Under the pieces are notes generated by a model, which was not told where the DNA came from, made no database searches, and worked only from the letters and a program-made list of their open reading frames with translations. A DNA stretch of 64,000 bases, from positions 1 through 64,000 of the forward strand of contig VXIS01000120.1 in NCBI GenBank assembly GCA_008704415.1. The letters run 5' to 3'. Below, one piece after another: positions 10,330-23,617 of the stretch (positions within the stretch are counted from its first letter, which is position 1; each line of letters begins with the position of its first letter). The position numbers and the translations under genes are program-made. Origin of the DNA: Sphaerosporella brunnea. Taxonomy: Eukaryota; Ascomycota; Pezizomycetes; Pezizales; Pyronemataceae.

Positions 10330-12215
10330 TTCCAACGTTCTTGTCTTGCACGACCAGCGTTACATCCCATGCGACGCAGCTCCTCGGTACTTCAAGGTCC
10401 TGCGACAACCTTCAGTGTTACCCAAGGAGCTATCCCTCGACCGGCAGCCAGGAGATAAATGCAACGTGATTGACGGGGACCCGATCGCGCACTGCAAGAT
10501 GGCCTATGATCCCCATTGCTACGAGACACATTTCAGGCCACAACTCTTGATACCACCAGGGTCTCTGGGACACTCCATTTGGCTAAGCTGTACGCCAGCG
10601 AGAACCATTCCAAGTAAGTCAGACCTCGGGCGTAGGGTGGATCCACATAGTGCGCTGTCTAGGGAAACAACGCCATGAATGGTTGAGGATGTTCTGGGAA
10701 GCTTGGCCTGCCACAAGTAGTGCGGTGTGCTTGATCTTCAGCAAGATGGAAAGCATTATATTCCAGGGCCCCAGACCAACGTGAGAGCGGTAGGAATCAC
10801 AACTTTACCACGTGGCGATCAGGCCTGATAGGTTGGCTGTGCTGAGGTCTCTTCCATCTCAGCGGGAGCATGACAACGGAGGAGGTGTATATTACACGCA
10901 GGATGGTGGATACCTTTGCGATAGAGGCACAAACGCTATTTGGATCTTTGGCTGGTCCATTCATTACCATCTGGCCGCCTCTCTGCGGCCTGAAGCTGGT
11001 CAATAATGAGGTTGTTCAAAGAACCTGGAGATTGCATGGCAGTATTGAATTTTTGCTACTGTGATCAAGAGGAACCTCGGAGCTGCCGACCGGCGGAAAC
11101 AGACCCACTACAGCACCATTGGTGCTTTTCGCAACTCTATTAGTATGGGCCGGTAATGGGATCATCAGATGTTGACACCATCCATTGCTACAGTAGAGCG
11201 GGGTTCTCGCTCTGATCCAACCTTGTTATCCACGGCTGTACGTGCTCTCTCGTATCGACCACCTTATGACTTTAGATTTCGAGGCCGAGGCTCGAAATCA
11301 CGTCAAGGGGGTCAGCGGTTTCGTCACTTTCGTCTGATAGCTAGGCCCAGTTTTATTGAAAGGCTTCTTCGAGTGACCCCACACGTTCAGATTTTCACCA
11401 GTTAGATCTTTTCAATGCAAATCCGCTATAGACTCCCACTAATTGCCGAGAGCCCGCATCCAGGTGGGGAAGAACAATATTTTTGATCACGGGATTAAGC
11501 GAGTGATACATAATGACTCATTCTAACGACCATCAAACTCAATGTAGCGATTCCCCTCATTTTGGCCAAGGCTCGACATTGCACCCGGTAGCTTCCAAGT
11601 AGCCTGGCCTAGTAGCAAGTGCGCCGCTTAGTCGAATTTGGATGTTCGTCCAATCTCCGGTCAGTAATATCACCATCGCCACTCAATAACATATGGGTAT
11701 CATCTCTTCTCCGTGTTGAGTACGCCTCATCCTTTCGCTAACGGTGCACTCCAAAGTAGTCCGCGGACTACGCGGGGGCAGAATGTTTTTTATACATGCT
11801 TCAAGCCAATGACAAAAGCCCGAAAGAGAGATTGATTCAATGCTAGATTAAGACCATCTAGGGGATCTGATCTGACGCCGAATCGAGTAAACAATGGCCT
11901 TGAGGGCGAGAGTGGCTACGTACTTTTTCGGATTAATATTTTTGCCTCTCATGAACTGGCATTGGTGTATAGCCCTTGTTTTCCCGAACCATTCCCAGTT
12001 GCAAATCGTCATAGATCGTCTCACGACATCGTGATGCGGTGATGTGGAAATAAGTTGCGCGCTTGTTAATCTTCAAGCGGCGCATTCAAGAGCATAAGCG
12101 GCTCGCTAAAAGCGGCATGTCCGGCTTGCCTGCCGACGAAGCGGCAGGTATCTCCGCTATTGATTGGCAACCAGTGCCCAGCTTCCCTATCTGTGCCTGA
12201 GCACATATATTATTA
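10330..12215. other. Intergenic, no gene recognised
   Basis: Several 60-120-codon open frames occur on both strands, none with recognisable motifs or splice structure. Confidence 0.45.
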
Positions 12216-12645
12216 TCTATAGGTGTGTGTGTGTGTAATCAAGTTTATTGTCTGCATGTAACCTATAAAGATTATGACAGACCCCACCTCATCCCTGCCC
12301 ATGCCCTGTCCGCAGCCTTATTGAAGTCATCTCATGCAGCACTCTGAATACCAAATGGAAAGAACAAAGCAAAAGGTAAAGCGAGCGACAACAAAAGAAA
12401 GAGACGGGCCCATTGCCATGGCCACCAGACCCTGGTCACTCCTCTTCCCCCTACTCCCCTCAGAAACCATCGCCACAACCCATCCCACTTTGGTATCCCA
12501 CAGAAACCGCAGGATAGCCGGGGTAGCCTTCTCTTGCCGGAACCGACCTCAGCTTTTTCTCGAGGTATGGCGCTGTGGCCGCATTCCCGGTGAGAAGTCG
12601 ATAATACCGAGATGCGAGCTTTATTATGTGCGTCGGATCTCGATG
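12216..12645 (-). mobile_element. 3' end of a Tad-like LINE (truncated)
   Basis: On the minus strand a frame encodes SRYYRLLTGNAATAPYLEKKLR, the conserved stretch just before the C-terminal zinc knuckle of Tad-like LINEs in this window. It then runs, after an internal deletion, into the 3' untranslated tail. The tail ends in a sequence whose plus-strand form is GTAATCAAGTTTATTGTC, shared by all LINE copies here. It is a 5'-truncated, internally deleted relic. Confidence 0.75.
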
Positions 12646-15600
12646 ACATCTATCGGAAACCGTCCGCCAATCGAATTTCGTCCCTGCAAAACGGTGTATT
12701 TTTTCAAAAGTCGAAGGATCGACCGTAAGGCGCACGGGGTTCTCTGCCGAGGGATTTTGCAGCGTTTGGCCCAGCATGGGCATGCTGTCTAGAACATGAC
12801 TGTTGCAATTGCCTACAATTGTAACTTGCGGAAAAGACAACTCAACAAACAATGAAAGATTTTGAGTCATTGAATCAAATGGAAGGGTATCAGGATGGAG
12901 CGGTGATGTGCACCATGTTCAGTCCAAAAGACCTTCATCGCTATCGATTCTATCACCAAGCAGCACTGCGCACCCGTGGCGGTATGGCAAAGCTCTGGAC
13001 TCTTTTTATCTACACGCATCTCTTGTCAGTAGAACGCTTTAGATTACAGGACGGCGGATCGTTTACCCATTTTCATTACCTCTACGAGTAGAAGCTCAAC
13101 GGATACCTGCATGTGCTGCTTTCATCCGGAGAACAATACCCTGTGTTGTTTGTGTGCTTGTCTTTGGGCTATGTCGAATGATGATCTGTGACCGGCGTCC
13201 CAACATATTTTCCTTTTAGATTTGAACTTTACATCTGCCCATTTCTAATAATGCACTATTTCAATGTAAACTCTTAATTTGCTCAGGTGAGCCAAAAAAA
13301 CAGTCTGGTGGACATTGAAAAAAATTATATCTTATCAAACTTTCCTCTGTCATCAACTTTGAAGCGAGTGATATACCATGATTTTTTCTTTTTCTTAAGA
13401 GTTGAGGTTTTGGTATGAAAAGGGATGATCGTCACGTCACACACAGGGGGCCTGGCTTTCAGGCACCGCGTATCCGTGAAGGCATACCTGCACCAGGAAT
13501 GCCATGTTCTCACATCATCACCCTATTTGGTACTGGGTATGACTTGGTGCTAATGTCTTGTTTGTCTCTGGGAAAAAGAGAAAAAGAGAAGCCCTTTGAG
13601 GAACTGGTGAGCAAAGAAACTCAAGCTATCAAGCTGAAGCCTGCTTCCGTCACAGTCATCAGGACCCGAACGCCGTCACTTTCTTGGATGAAAAGACTTC
13701 ATTTCAACCACCCGTGACTCGAGGATCGCCATGATTAGCAGTTCGTCGTGGAGACTCATGTCGGCATTTTGCTCCGCCTCAGGGAGTCCCCAGCTTTTCG
13801 CTGTTGTGATCATACTCGTCCAGCAACAGCCTTAACGAGCGGCCTCCCTCGAGTCTCCGCCATACCTACTTAATTGCAAAGCAGCAAAGAAAAAAACAAC
13901 CGACGGATACGGCACGAGCGGGTTGGCGCGAAATGGAGGGGCTGGGTGGCCTAGCTAGCTGCCTTGCGGGGTTGGATTGGGCCCTGAGTTTCACAACCCC
14001 TCCACTCGCGAAGTCCGTGTGCCGACGTGCAAGAAACGGGTCCACCCAGTGCCCCGTAGCGACGAATTGAATGGTCTTCATCGGGGCCTCGGTCGTACGT
14101 ACTAAAGGGATGAGCGCGGATAGCTGAAGATCAAGTGAATCGGCCCGGCACGGGCGGGCTGGCGCAAAAAGTCGGCAGGGCTTGACGGGGTGAGAACGAG
14201 CGCCAAGGCAGCAGCCCCTCTCCCGCCCTGCTTGCAGTCAAGTGCAAGTGTCACAGCGGCTGCTGGGTTTCCTTTCTCGACGACTCGGAGCCCGGCATGG
14301 AGAGAATCGATAGCGAGCAGAAAAAGCTCGCCTGGTCCCGGCTGGACTCGACCATCATTTTTCACATGAAGATCGCCCGCTCACATCTGGGCCCCTAGGC
14401 CCTCCGCCCTTAGCCGTAGCTCACTGTTGGGGGGGGGGGGCAACAAAGAATAACCACGCAACCATTTCCTCTTGAGCTCGAGAAAACCCAGCCGCCGGCA
14501 GGCGGCCGGCACGCGAGGCTTGTTCTCCAACAATTGCTGATCTTGGATCATCCCATCCCATCTCGATCGCTTGTCTCTGACCCCGCAGCCCCACTCATGT
14601 AACAGCATTTGTCAAGGACAGACTGAAGCTTCTGGTTAGCCCCTCTGTTGCCTGAATGTTGGGCCGCTTGCGAAGCTAAGCCGAAGTTACACGGTCTCAG
14701 TTGAGAGAAACTGTTGTAACCAACTGTCCAGCCATTTTCGCAACAAAGCGAGGGGTGGGGCATGGGAAGCGAGTGGGTGACGGAAAGGCTGATGGCGAGC
14801 AGTCTTGCAAGTGGATCCCGCCGAGGAAGGGGAACGTCGAGAGGGTCTAGGCGTTGACTCTTGCTTTTTGGTGCATCCAACACTCTTTCAAAAACTTCAC
14901 CTGAGAAGTAGGCTGGCTGAAATTTGGTGTGTGTGGCCGTGCTCGCTGAAGGCCTTCCAAGCGGAAGCCGTGATGGCCACGAACAATCACCAATCACAAT
15001 AGCACGTTTTCAGCTGATCCAAGCAGCCAACTTAGGGCATTCGGCGGCTTTTTTGCCGCACCTGTCCTATCGCCTCTCCGCCACCGATGCATAAACCCGA
15101 GTGACAACACATGAATCTGATTGAAGCTTCGGCACAGAGCTTCAAAAGGATGCTCAGTCTCCGCCGGATATGTATGGGCCTAGGACAGGTTGTCTTTAGT
15201 CGTAGGGCAGTGTGGCGGAGGATTCACGCTGACCAACGTCGACTCGAACCGAAGCGTGGCTTTTCGAACAGAACCAGGAAGCGAGCACCACCGCCAAGTC
15301 CTAACCGCCTCTCCACATACCACCACTCCACCACCACTCCACCACTCTCCCACTGTTATTCCCCACCCACCACCACACCGGAGTCAGGTGAGTTGTCCGC
15401 AATGCGACAAGGTATACGAATGTGCAATTCAGGCTGAGGGTATCTACACCCTCTCTCTCCCCCTGCCTCAAGTCACGAGTGCACAAAGCATGGCCAATGG
15501 CCGCCGTCCGTTTGTGTCTGTTGGAAATCCCATGAATCTTGAGGACAGGGGACTCCGACCACCTTTCACGACGACGGCTAGTTTCCAACGCGAGATCTTT

Positions 15601-16718
15601 GCTACACAACCTACTAGCGCCTCCGTCCCGCGTTTGTTGATAACGGCTGACGGAACCGACGATACTCGGAGCTCAAGTCCCGGGGAGCGATAACACGGGA
15701 TCATCGGCTCCCGTAGATAACTGTGCAGTGCATCATCTGGGCATCTCCTTGCAAGTCGTGATTGCGCGGCACGAGACATAAAGATCGGTTGAGTAAGGTG
15801 GTCCGAAGCTATCTCGGCCGTTGTGGCGGCGTAGGACGCGTCGTGTGAAGCCTCGGGAGAGAAGCCGACTGAATCAATGGCGCAAACGCCATAGCTGATT
15901 GCAAAACAGGCGGGGCAAACTTGGTACCCCGCAAAATCTAACGCGTAGGACCTTGCTCATCCGCTCTTCACATCACAGGCATTTCCGAATGCCTGCATTG
16001 GGAGATAGCTCGCCGCGAACGGTTTCTTCTGACATTTAGTGTCAGCATGAGCCCCCACAGAGCGTCAAAACGTTATGGGAAGTGGGGAACACTCAGATAG
16101 GCTAGTTTGAGGGAGAAGAGTAAGCAATGCTGAAGGGTGCGGGAGCCCCTATATCGCAGTTTTTATGATCACCCATTACCCCATACAGTACCCTGGCGCT
16201 GCGTTTTGACCACCACACCTTGTCGATCAAAGATTGATCGACTCGCAAAAGCACTCGTTGTTCGCTTCTCCGACCACCCCAGTCATTATGTGCATGACTA
16301 GACTATGTGTGTAGAATACTCTATTAAATGCTCTAGGTGTGCGTGTTCCAAAGATCTTGATTCACCGGTAGCGCACGATTGGGTAGGCACCACATGAAGT
16401 TCGTATTGGTACCCAGAAGTCCGTGCTGTGGTTGACAGTTTGTGCCCTGTAAGTATATCCCCATTCAGAGACAATAGCCGAATGTCAACTAGGGCATTTG
16501 GGGCTGCTTGAGGCTATTCCCAATGCTGAACGCCCAATGAGTTCTCACGGGAGAGCTCATGGGTGCAGCACCGCGTGTCAGACCTTCTTCATACCTATCT
16601 ATCCCTATCACCACCACGTTTCCTATCGTGATAGAGTTTTTGTAGTAATGCTGCAACAGCGGTCCGGAAAGCTGTCTTTCGGTGAATATTTTCACACGTT
16701 CACATCCGCCCACACGCC
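12646..16718. other. Gene-poor stretch
   Basis: I find no gene I can defend. Open frames up to about 165 codons exist (for example around 15190-15693, which lacks an ATG start and is Pro/His-rich from a CCACCA tract), but none shows domains or intron signals. Confidence 0.4.
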
Positions 16719-17384
16719 ATGATTCATTACTGTCCCCACCGGTTGCCGGTCAGAATGTATTCTGCAATAGGAGCAGCCCACACCCTCCGAAGGTTTGCTG
16801 TGCCGCGGCTAGGCATGGTCGGGGCTAGTATAGCCGCCATCGTTTGTCCAACCCCACAGCCTCATGCAACTGAACCTACATGCGAGTTGAAGTCTAAGGG
16901 TTGCTGCACTGGCCTCTGGAATCCCGCTGTCCCTGAGGGTAAAAAAAAAAAAAAAAAGAAGAAGGAGGTGTCCTACTACCCCGCCATATCCGTTGGTTTT
17001 CACTCCTGCCAGCCCGTGCTCAAGTTTGCACTTCGTTTCGGGTCCACCGTAACCAAAGGCGAGCACTTTAAAATTTGCGCCGTTTTTTTTTCACTTCCAA
17101 GCGAAAAATTATTTGTGACCGTCATCTATCAAGACCCCGACCAGCGAACTGTGGAGACAGCTTGGAGCTGTACTATAGATCTGCTGCGTAACCCTGGATT
17201 GAAAGGTGAGAGGTATTCCAACCACCAGGTCCACCGGATATTCAAGGAAAACCCCGGCTTGTTGGGATCACTGGAAGCGAAACGAGGATTGTTTGCCATA
17301 CCCGGTCAGACCGTTAGCAAGGTAATTTATCGAAGTGGGCAGAAAATTCCTCGTGTTGGACGGCCCCATCACACAACCTGTTGA
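16719..17384 (+). other. Long ORF of uncertain status, 221 codons
   Basis: An ATG-initiated frame stays open for 221 codons. It contains a run of lysines produced by an A-tract at about 16940, which argues against a conserved protein. No domain, signal peptide or family is recognised. It may be a chance frame or a relic. Confidence 0.2.
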
Positions 17385-20300
17385 CCAAAATCCAACGCTT
17401 GACAACACACCTACGCAGAGCCGTGTGATAAAAACGGCGAGATCCAGGGCTGCATTATGCATAACTGCTTCGCCGTTCCGCAACAGCTGAGAGGCTTTTG
17501 CCAACAAGCGATTCCAGACGTGAGCTTGCATCGGGTCGACCAAATGGTCGACGTCACCATGGTTTGAGTCTGAATCGACAAACCGTTTGTCCGTTGCAAA
17601 CCGTTGCAGTTCCCGGCCTCAGTGTTGTTTGTGGGTAAGATGATACCATATGTGACAGCAGCACTTGCCACACCACACTCTTTTCCCAATATGTCTCGTC
17701 GAGGGCAGCGTGCTCTAACATCCACGACAACCGGTGCGCACTTAGCACTCATGAGTGAGAGGCAGAATGCCAGCAGGCGGGTTGCTATTCCGATCATCTT
17801 CAGTTGTTAACCGCGGGGGCATACAAATCCGGAAGAGAGCCATATCCGAAGTCCTAGCCTGCCTTGGCCGGACAGCGGAGAACAGACTGCGGCGCATGCT
17901 ATGATTCGGATATCTGGCCCGAACTGGGCTGCGCATCTCGGAAAGTACCAGATACTCTAATTCGCGTTCCAAGACAGTTTTTTAGATTCTTCTGGACCGT
18001 GCAGTCAATGCGCTGGCCGCGTCCATGCGCGTGGCACGTAATCGACATGCGCGTTGAACGCGCTACGCTTGTGCAGTGGCTTTGGTAAATGCGAGTTTTT
18101 TTTTGAGAAGCTGGGAACCACAACACCACGGGCCGTACCGTAGTCACTTAGCTCTGGCGGGCTCGCGCGGTCGGAGACTCCCTTCCCTCCCTGGCGAGAG
18201 GGCGCCGCTGGTAGCCGTGGAAGCAAACCCCGACCTCAAGGCTGTCCAAGCCTTGGGTGCGGATTGCAGGATGTCCGAATGCGACGATGTCCTGCTGACA
18301 AGGCTCGCAGATATCTTCCTGCGGCCGCGATGCTATGCATGTTGTGTCACTCGGAGGGTTTGTGTCGACAACGGGTGCGGAGCGCGCTTTCCTCCCCCTG
18401 CGCGTTGTCGTGCGCGTGCAGCGCCGTAGTTTTCCGCCAATTACTTCCATTGGACATGTAGACACAGTTTGTACCGTGGGAACTGCAACCCTGTTTATCC
18501 AAAAGCAGAGGCCTTTTCCGAAAACTTAGGATGTATCTCAAAAGAACATGGCACTATGGGAAGTTCGATGATCGATGCTGCCACGGGCTAGACTACCCGC
18601 TGAACCATGGATTCGATGGCAATTACGAACTAATGGCCCGGCTCTTTCCATTTTAGCACAGAAAGTCTCACCGCTAAATCTCCACATCGATGCAGAAAAA
18701 GCCTTTGATCCACTCGCCGCGCATCCATATGCATCGCACTAGCGCATTGGCGTCGTTTTATGCGGCCAAGAACAAAAGATGGGTTGTCGGCGAGCGATTC
18801 ACAAACGGGAGCCTTTTTTAGTGGCAGCGGAAGACATGATCGGTTGGCAACGTGGGATCAGCCAAGGTATCCATCCAAAGCACCGTCCGATGTAGAGTAG
18901 GTGCTCCCTTATCCGCGTGGTCATCCGCTCTCGGAAGCCGCAACAGACTTCCGCCAAACCAGCGACGGCCAAGCTGAGCTACTATGCCTGCTGAACATGC
19001 GTATACGTAAATTAAAGGAGGTACGTGGCCGTAGTGATGGCCGGCGGGGAAAGAGGCAGTTTAGCAAGGCACTATCGTGCAGTGGCACTGAAGTTGACCG
19101 TTGGCCAGGCGGCGGCGAAGTGGAGATATCACGAGCTCCGCGATCCTCCGGCCAATGCCCTCTCCTTTGGTCCGCGAAACATGAAAACGTGAAAACGTGA
19201 AAACGTGAAAAATCCGGGCCACACAGCATGTGCATTTTCTTGCCAGAGCTGAGCCCAGCACTTGCACTTTTAAACGGGTTTTTTTTTTCTTTTTTTTTTT
19301 TTTTTTTTTTTTTCGCCGGCTCGATCGATTTCTTTAGCGAGCAAGCCCGTCACGGTCGTTTAAGCATAGCGGAGTGATCAAAAGCTGGTGGCTGCAGATG
19401 GGTCTTGGGTACCTCAGTCTGCACAGGTGCCGCCTGCAGTATGTGCATGGGGCGATTTCTTGTTAAATCTCCCCAAACCCAAAATAAATCGACTTGGGCA
19501 CCACTGCTAGAGCTTTTCGGGTAAGGCTGGCGCCGAAAGGGGAAATGGATGTGGCACGCAATGTGTCGAATCTAGCCGACGGCTGTTACACAACGGAAAC
19601 CCTCTGCTCTCCAGGTGCATTTGGTCCGCTGGCCGGTATGAGTGGCCCGCTTATCGTTTTCTGTCACCCATTGCCCGTTCCATACTGCTGGTGGATTTCA
19701 ACGGTTCGCAGATCGACTCGTCTGGTCTCGATCGATCTGATGGGTACTGACTGGGCTGTCACAATGGTACCTGTGGATGATATGATATGAGCACCGGGGC
19801 CGAGGTGGAAAAGAATCAGTGCCGGAAACATCGATATCGTGAACTCGGCTGGCCAAGGAAATACTCTAGGTAGATAGAGTACGACGCTATGGCCGTTCGG
19901 AGATCTGAATCTCATGCACATGCAACTTTACAAACTGTCCCGCGAACCACGTTTGCCAAGAGCTAGAGGATGCATTCCCGAAGGACACATGTAGAGTAGC
20001 TCCGCACGAAAAGCAATCATTGAGATTGAGCCACCAACAAATGTGGCTCTCCGCCCGACCAATCGACAACCTTTTCAATGACGTACTAGAGGGGTGAAAT
20101 CTACCCATGCTTGTGGTAACATTTAGTCACGTCTTCCACGCAATTTTTGTGCACTACACTCATTTGGGGAAACCGCCGTGGGCTCAAGACTTTACGTTGA
20201 GGAAGTCCACCACATGTTCTAGACTTCTTGTGACCCCATGATGATCCCCGCTTGAACGGGGTGAATCATTGGAAACCTTCCGCGTCCAATCTCCTCGCCC

Positions 20301-20913
20301 GGGAGACCTGAACATGAGAGCTCCGACAATATCCTTCTGGTCGGTGCAATCGATTTAATCGCTTCGCACACTTAGTCATGACATGCGGAAAAACGCTGGC
20401 ATTTGCCCGCGCCACATGGTGAGCTACAATGTGCGTATTTGATTTCAAAGATCTCTGGCGTGTGCACGGTTCGCATGGCAACCGCCCATGTGAGACTTGG
20501 TTCGTAGTTCGGATGGCGGCGGCGGCGGCGGCGGCGGCGGCGATGAGGAGGTTAACAAATCGAAGGGAGTGTGTGAGGGATTATGGTAGCTAATTTGGTA
20601 CGCGCGCCTCCATCGAGAGTCGTGGGTAGGGAGGAAGCTCGGGAGGGATATGATACACCAGTCACAATTTTAATATTCCGAAGCCGTGTTCCCTGTGTGC
20701 CGGGATTCGCAGTGTCTACTGCACCAGCTCCCTGATGGATGGCCCACTAAATCAAGATGGTGTACGGAATTTTCAGGCTGGCATGCAGCTACGGACACAC
20801 ACTACAAAGGCCATGCAGTACTTATCTAAACCCGGGGGCCTCCTCGGTGTTGGTCAACGTCTTCGTTTCGATTGCCGCTTGTACACTCAGCTACAGTTCA
20901 CTCATTTCACTCA
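17385..20913. other. Gene-poor stretch with simple repeats
   Basis: No supported gene. Simple-sequence tracts include GAAAACGT units at 19183-19210, a T-tract at 19279-19313 and a GGC run at 20515-20541. Confidence 0.45.
20515..20541. repeat. (GGC)9 microsatellite upstream of the Zn2Cys6 gene
   Basis: Nine uninterrupted GGC units lie about 370 bases upstream of the transcription factor ATG, in a region with no coding frame I can support; probably promoter or leader sequence. Confidence 0.85.
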
Positions 20914-23617
20914 ATGCCAATGGAGAAGAGACCATCACCTACTCGAGACGAGCTCAACGATGAATCTTGCGTGAGAAAAGAACCACGCCGCAATATTTCT
21001 CGAGCCTGCGAGCCATGTAGGCAGAGAAAAGTAAAGGTCTGTTGCCAGTTGCGGTGGTTTGCTCCGACAATTCGCACTCTCTCGGATCTTTTGGCTGACC
21101 GTTGCAACCGTTTGTCTACAGTGCGATGGACAAAGGTGCTTTTTCCTTCTCACTATCATGCCTTCTTTTCAGCTGCCTCACGTTCCAACCTTTGGCCAAA
21201 CCATGGCATTTGACGACAACACACACACTTTCTTCGGTGGCCCGTGCTAACTCGTGGGAAGACCAATATGTGGTCACTGTACAGATTACAAATTAGACTG
21301 TTTTTATGGAGGAACGAAAAAAGAGCTCACCGAAAAGTATTCGCCCCTCCTTTCAAACTCTCCACATGCCCACCGTCAGTCAGAGAACCCACTGGCAAAC
21401 GGTCACTAACGCCAAAACAGGAGGTTACGAGATCTCGAAATTCGAGTTGAAACTTACGCAACGCTGCTTCGGGGCCTGCAGCCCTTCGCTGATAGTAATG
21501 GCCAGCTTGCCATTCAAAACGCTCTTGCTTCGGTGATTATCTTAGGCCACTAGGAGTGTTCCTTTTTTCTAATTCTCGAAATCCAGAATGTCGATGTTTC
21601 CATATCACCGGCACTTAGTCCATCAAGCCTCTACGGCCAATCTACCTCTGACTCCGACTCAGAGAGATCTGGGGACGAAAAATCATCAGCTTCTTGGGAA
21701 TTGGGGGCGGATACCTTCGCTTTCAACGATGCCATCGGTTTCATGGGGGTTGGAAGTGGTGTTTCCTTAGTTCGCACTGTTGAACGAGAGTTGTCGAAGG
21801 ATATGCACTATCGAAGAGAATCACTTGAGCAGTCAACCTTCCCCATGGAGGCGAGAAGTAGACACCCCGCTTCCATTGGACGCGTACGGCAAAAGAGACC
21901 ACTGACATCAGCAGGTAGCGCCTACCATCTTGATAATCGGCATGCGCAGCTCTCAATGGCCTCGGAGATTCACATGTATTACACTCCCAACCGAGCAACC
22001 GCCGACAAGTTGCTTAACGTCTATTTGACAACGGTCCATCCTTTGCTTCCGATAATGTGGAAGCCTACCCTCCTCGACAATTACGACAAAATCTATGCGT
22101 TCGACATGCCTCCGCAAATGTTGCCGAATTGCGATTGGACAACCCTAAACCTCGTTTTCGCGATTAGCCAGACTTTTTTGGCGTTGTTGGGCGAAGATGA
22201 TGCCCAAGATGGATATCATCATGGGGATTACTTCAATCGAGCGAGGGTACTAGGGGCCTTGGATGGGACGTCTGTCTTCTCGATCGCCGACCTGGAGCAA
22301 GTCCGAATACTGGGGCTTTGCGGCATTTACCTGCTCGCTAGCAATCAAACGAATCGGTATGTCCTAAACGCGACCGTTGGTTGCTTGGATGTTTCTTGGT
22401 ACTAATAAAGCCCGCACAGTGCCTGGAATTCGGCTGGTCTTGCGATCCGGATGGCATACGGAATTGGACTTGTAAGGCGAAACAGTTTTCATGATACACC
22501 TGGATACAAGCTAAATCTCTTCTTCAGCACGTTCGAAACGATCCTCGTGAGATGACGATCCAGGAGCAGGAGCAACGTCTCAGGGTTTGGCACTCGCTAT
22601 ACTACCTCGACTCGCTGCTGTCACTCGTCACCGGCCGGCCACCAGCCATCCAAGAAAGAACATGCAGCGCGCCTGTTCCTAGGATGCTTATTCCCAATGT
22701 GCTGACCGGCACTGAGGACATTGATCCGGTGGTTCCGGATCCGTACATGGTGGCCTGTACAAGCTTGTCAGCAATTACTGCGGAGATGATGTCGCGTTTG
22801 TACTCGCCTCGGTCCATATTCCAAGAAAACAGCCTGGATGATCTGCGAAGAAATATCGAACTTCTCAGCTGCTTCCTCCAGCGCTGGAAGAGAGATCTTC
22901 CCGTTTCCCTCGACTTTGAGGAGCCACAGACCGACCAGACATTCCTTCATCAGGTACTTTGTCCACCGGCTGTTCGCAGTGTGTATATCTAACAATCGTT
23001 TACAGAGAGTGGAACTTGCGTTGCGATACCACCACACAACGATGTTGCTGAACCGGCCGTGTCTTCGCCGGCCCGATCCTCGAAGCCCCGGACTTCCCCC
23101 TAGTACCCGCGAGTTTATGCGTGATGGAGCGGTCCGTTGCCTCGACTCTGCTCACCAACTGATTTACCTCATCGTCCACGGCCTGGCAGCCGATCCTACC
23201 AATCCCATCCGGATGGGACCGTGGTGGGCAATCATGCATTATGCAGTTTCCGCTGAATCCATCGTGCTACTGGAGCTAGCATACCGTGCAGTCCATGCCC
23301 CGCACCATTGCGAGACCATGTTCGTTGATGCCTCGGATCTCATCCTTTGGCTCGATGCCATCGCATCAATGGGGAAAAACGAGGGTGCCCAGAGATGTTG
23401 CCAGGAATTCACGGACCTGTTAAAGCGGATCGCACCACGGTTAAACCGCGTTTTCGATGGACCAACGACTTCGCTATACCAGCGGACACACACTGGGATT
23501 CCTGGCTTGCAGGACAGGCCACCGAGCTCGGAGATGATCGAGCAATATTTCCCCGCTCCCAGTTTCCTACATGAGCCTGGAAGCTCTGGTTACATCCCTC
23601 CATTCTCTGGCAGGTAA
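20914..23617 (+). CDS. Zn(II)2Cys6 transcription factor with fungal-specific regulatory domain, 727 aa
   Basis: Eight exons can be read: 20914-21036, 21122-21135, 21262-21336, 21421-21532, 21587-22356, 22420-22471, 22528-22953 and 23006-23617. All introns are GT-AG, with branch sites such as CACTAACG and TACTAATA. Splicing restores a perfect zinc cluster, Cys32, 35, 42, 49, 52 and 59 (spacing CX2CX6CX6CX2CX6C). The linker LEIRVETYATLLRGL follows as a dimerisation coiled coil. From about residue 245 the Fungal_trans (middle homology) region begins, with LLNVYLTTVHPLLPI, then AWNSAGLAIRMAYGIGL and WHSLYYLDSLLSLVTGRPPA. Such proteins are nuclear regulators binding CGG-type sites as dimers. An alternative ATG lies two codons in. 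The target pathway is unknown and no biosynthetic cluster adjoins. It seems intact. Confidence 0.93.

Noticed and set aside
16930..16960. Poly-lysine motif as a nuclear signal
   Set aside because: It is the translation of an A-tract in a frame with no other support.
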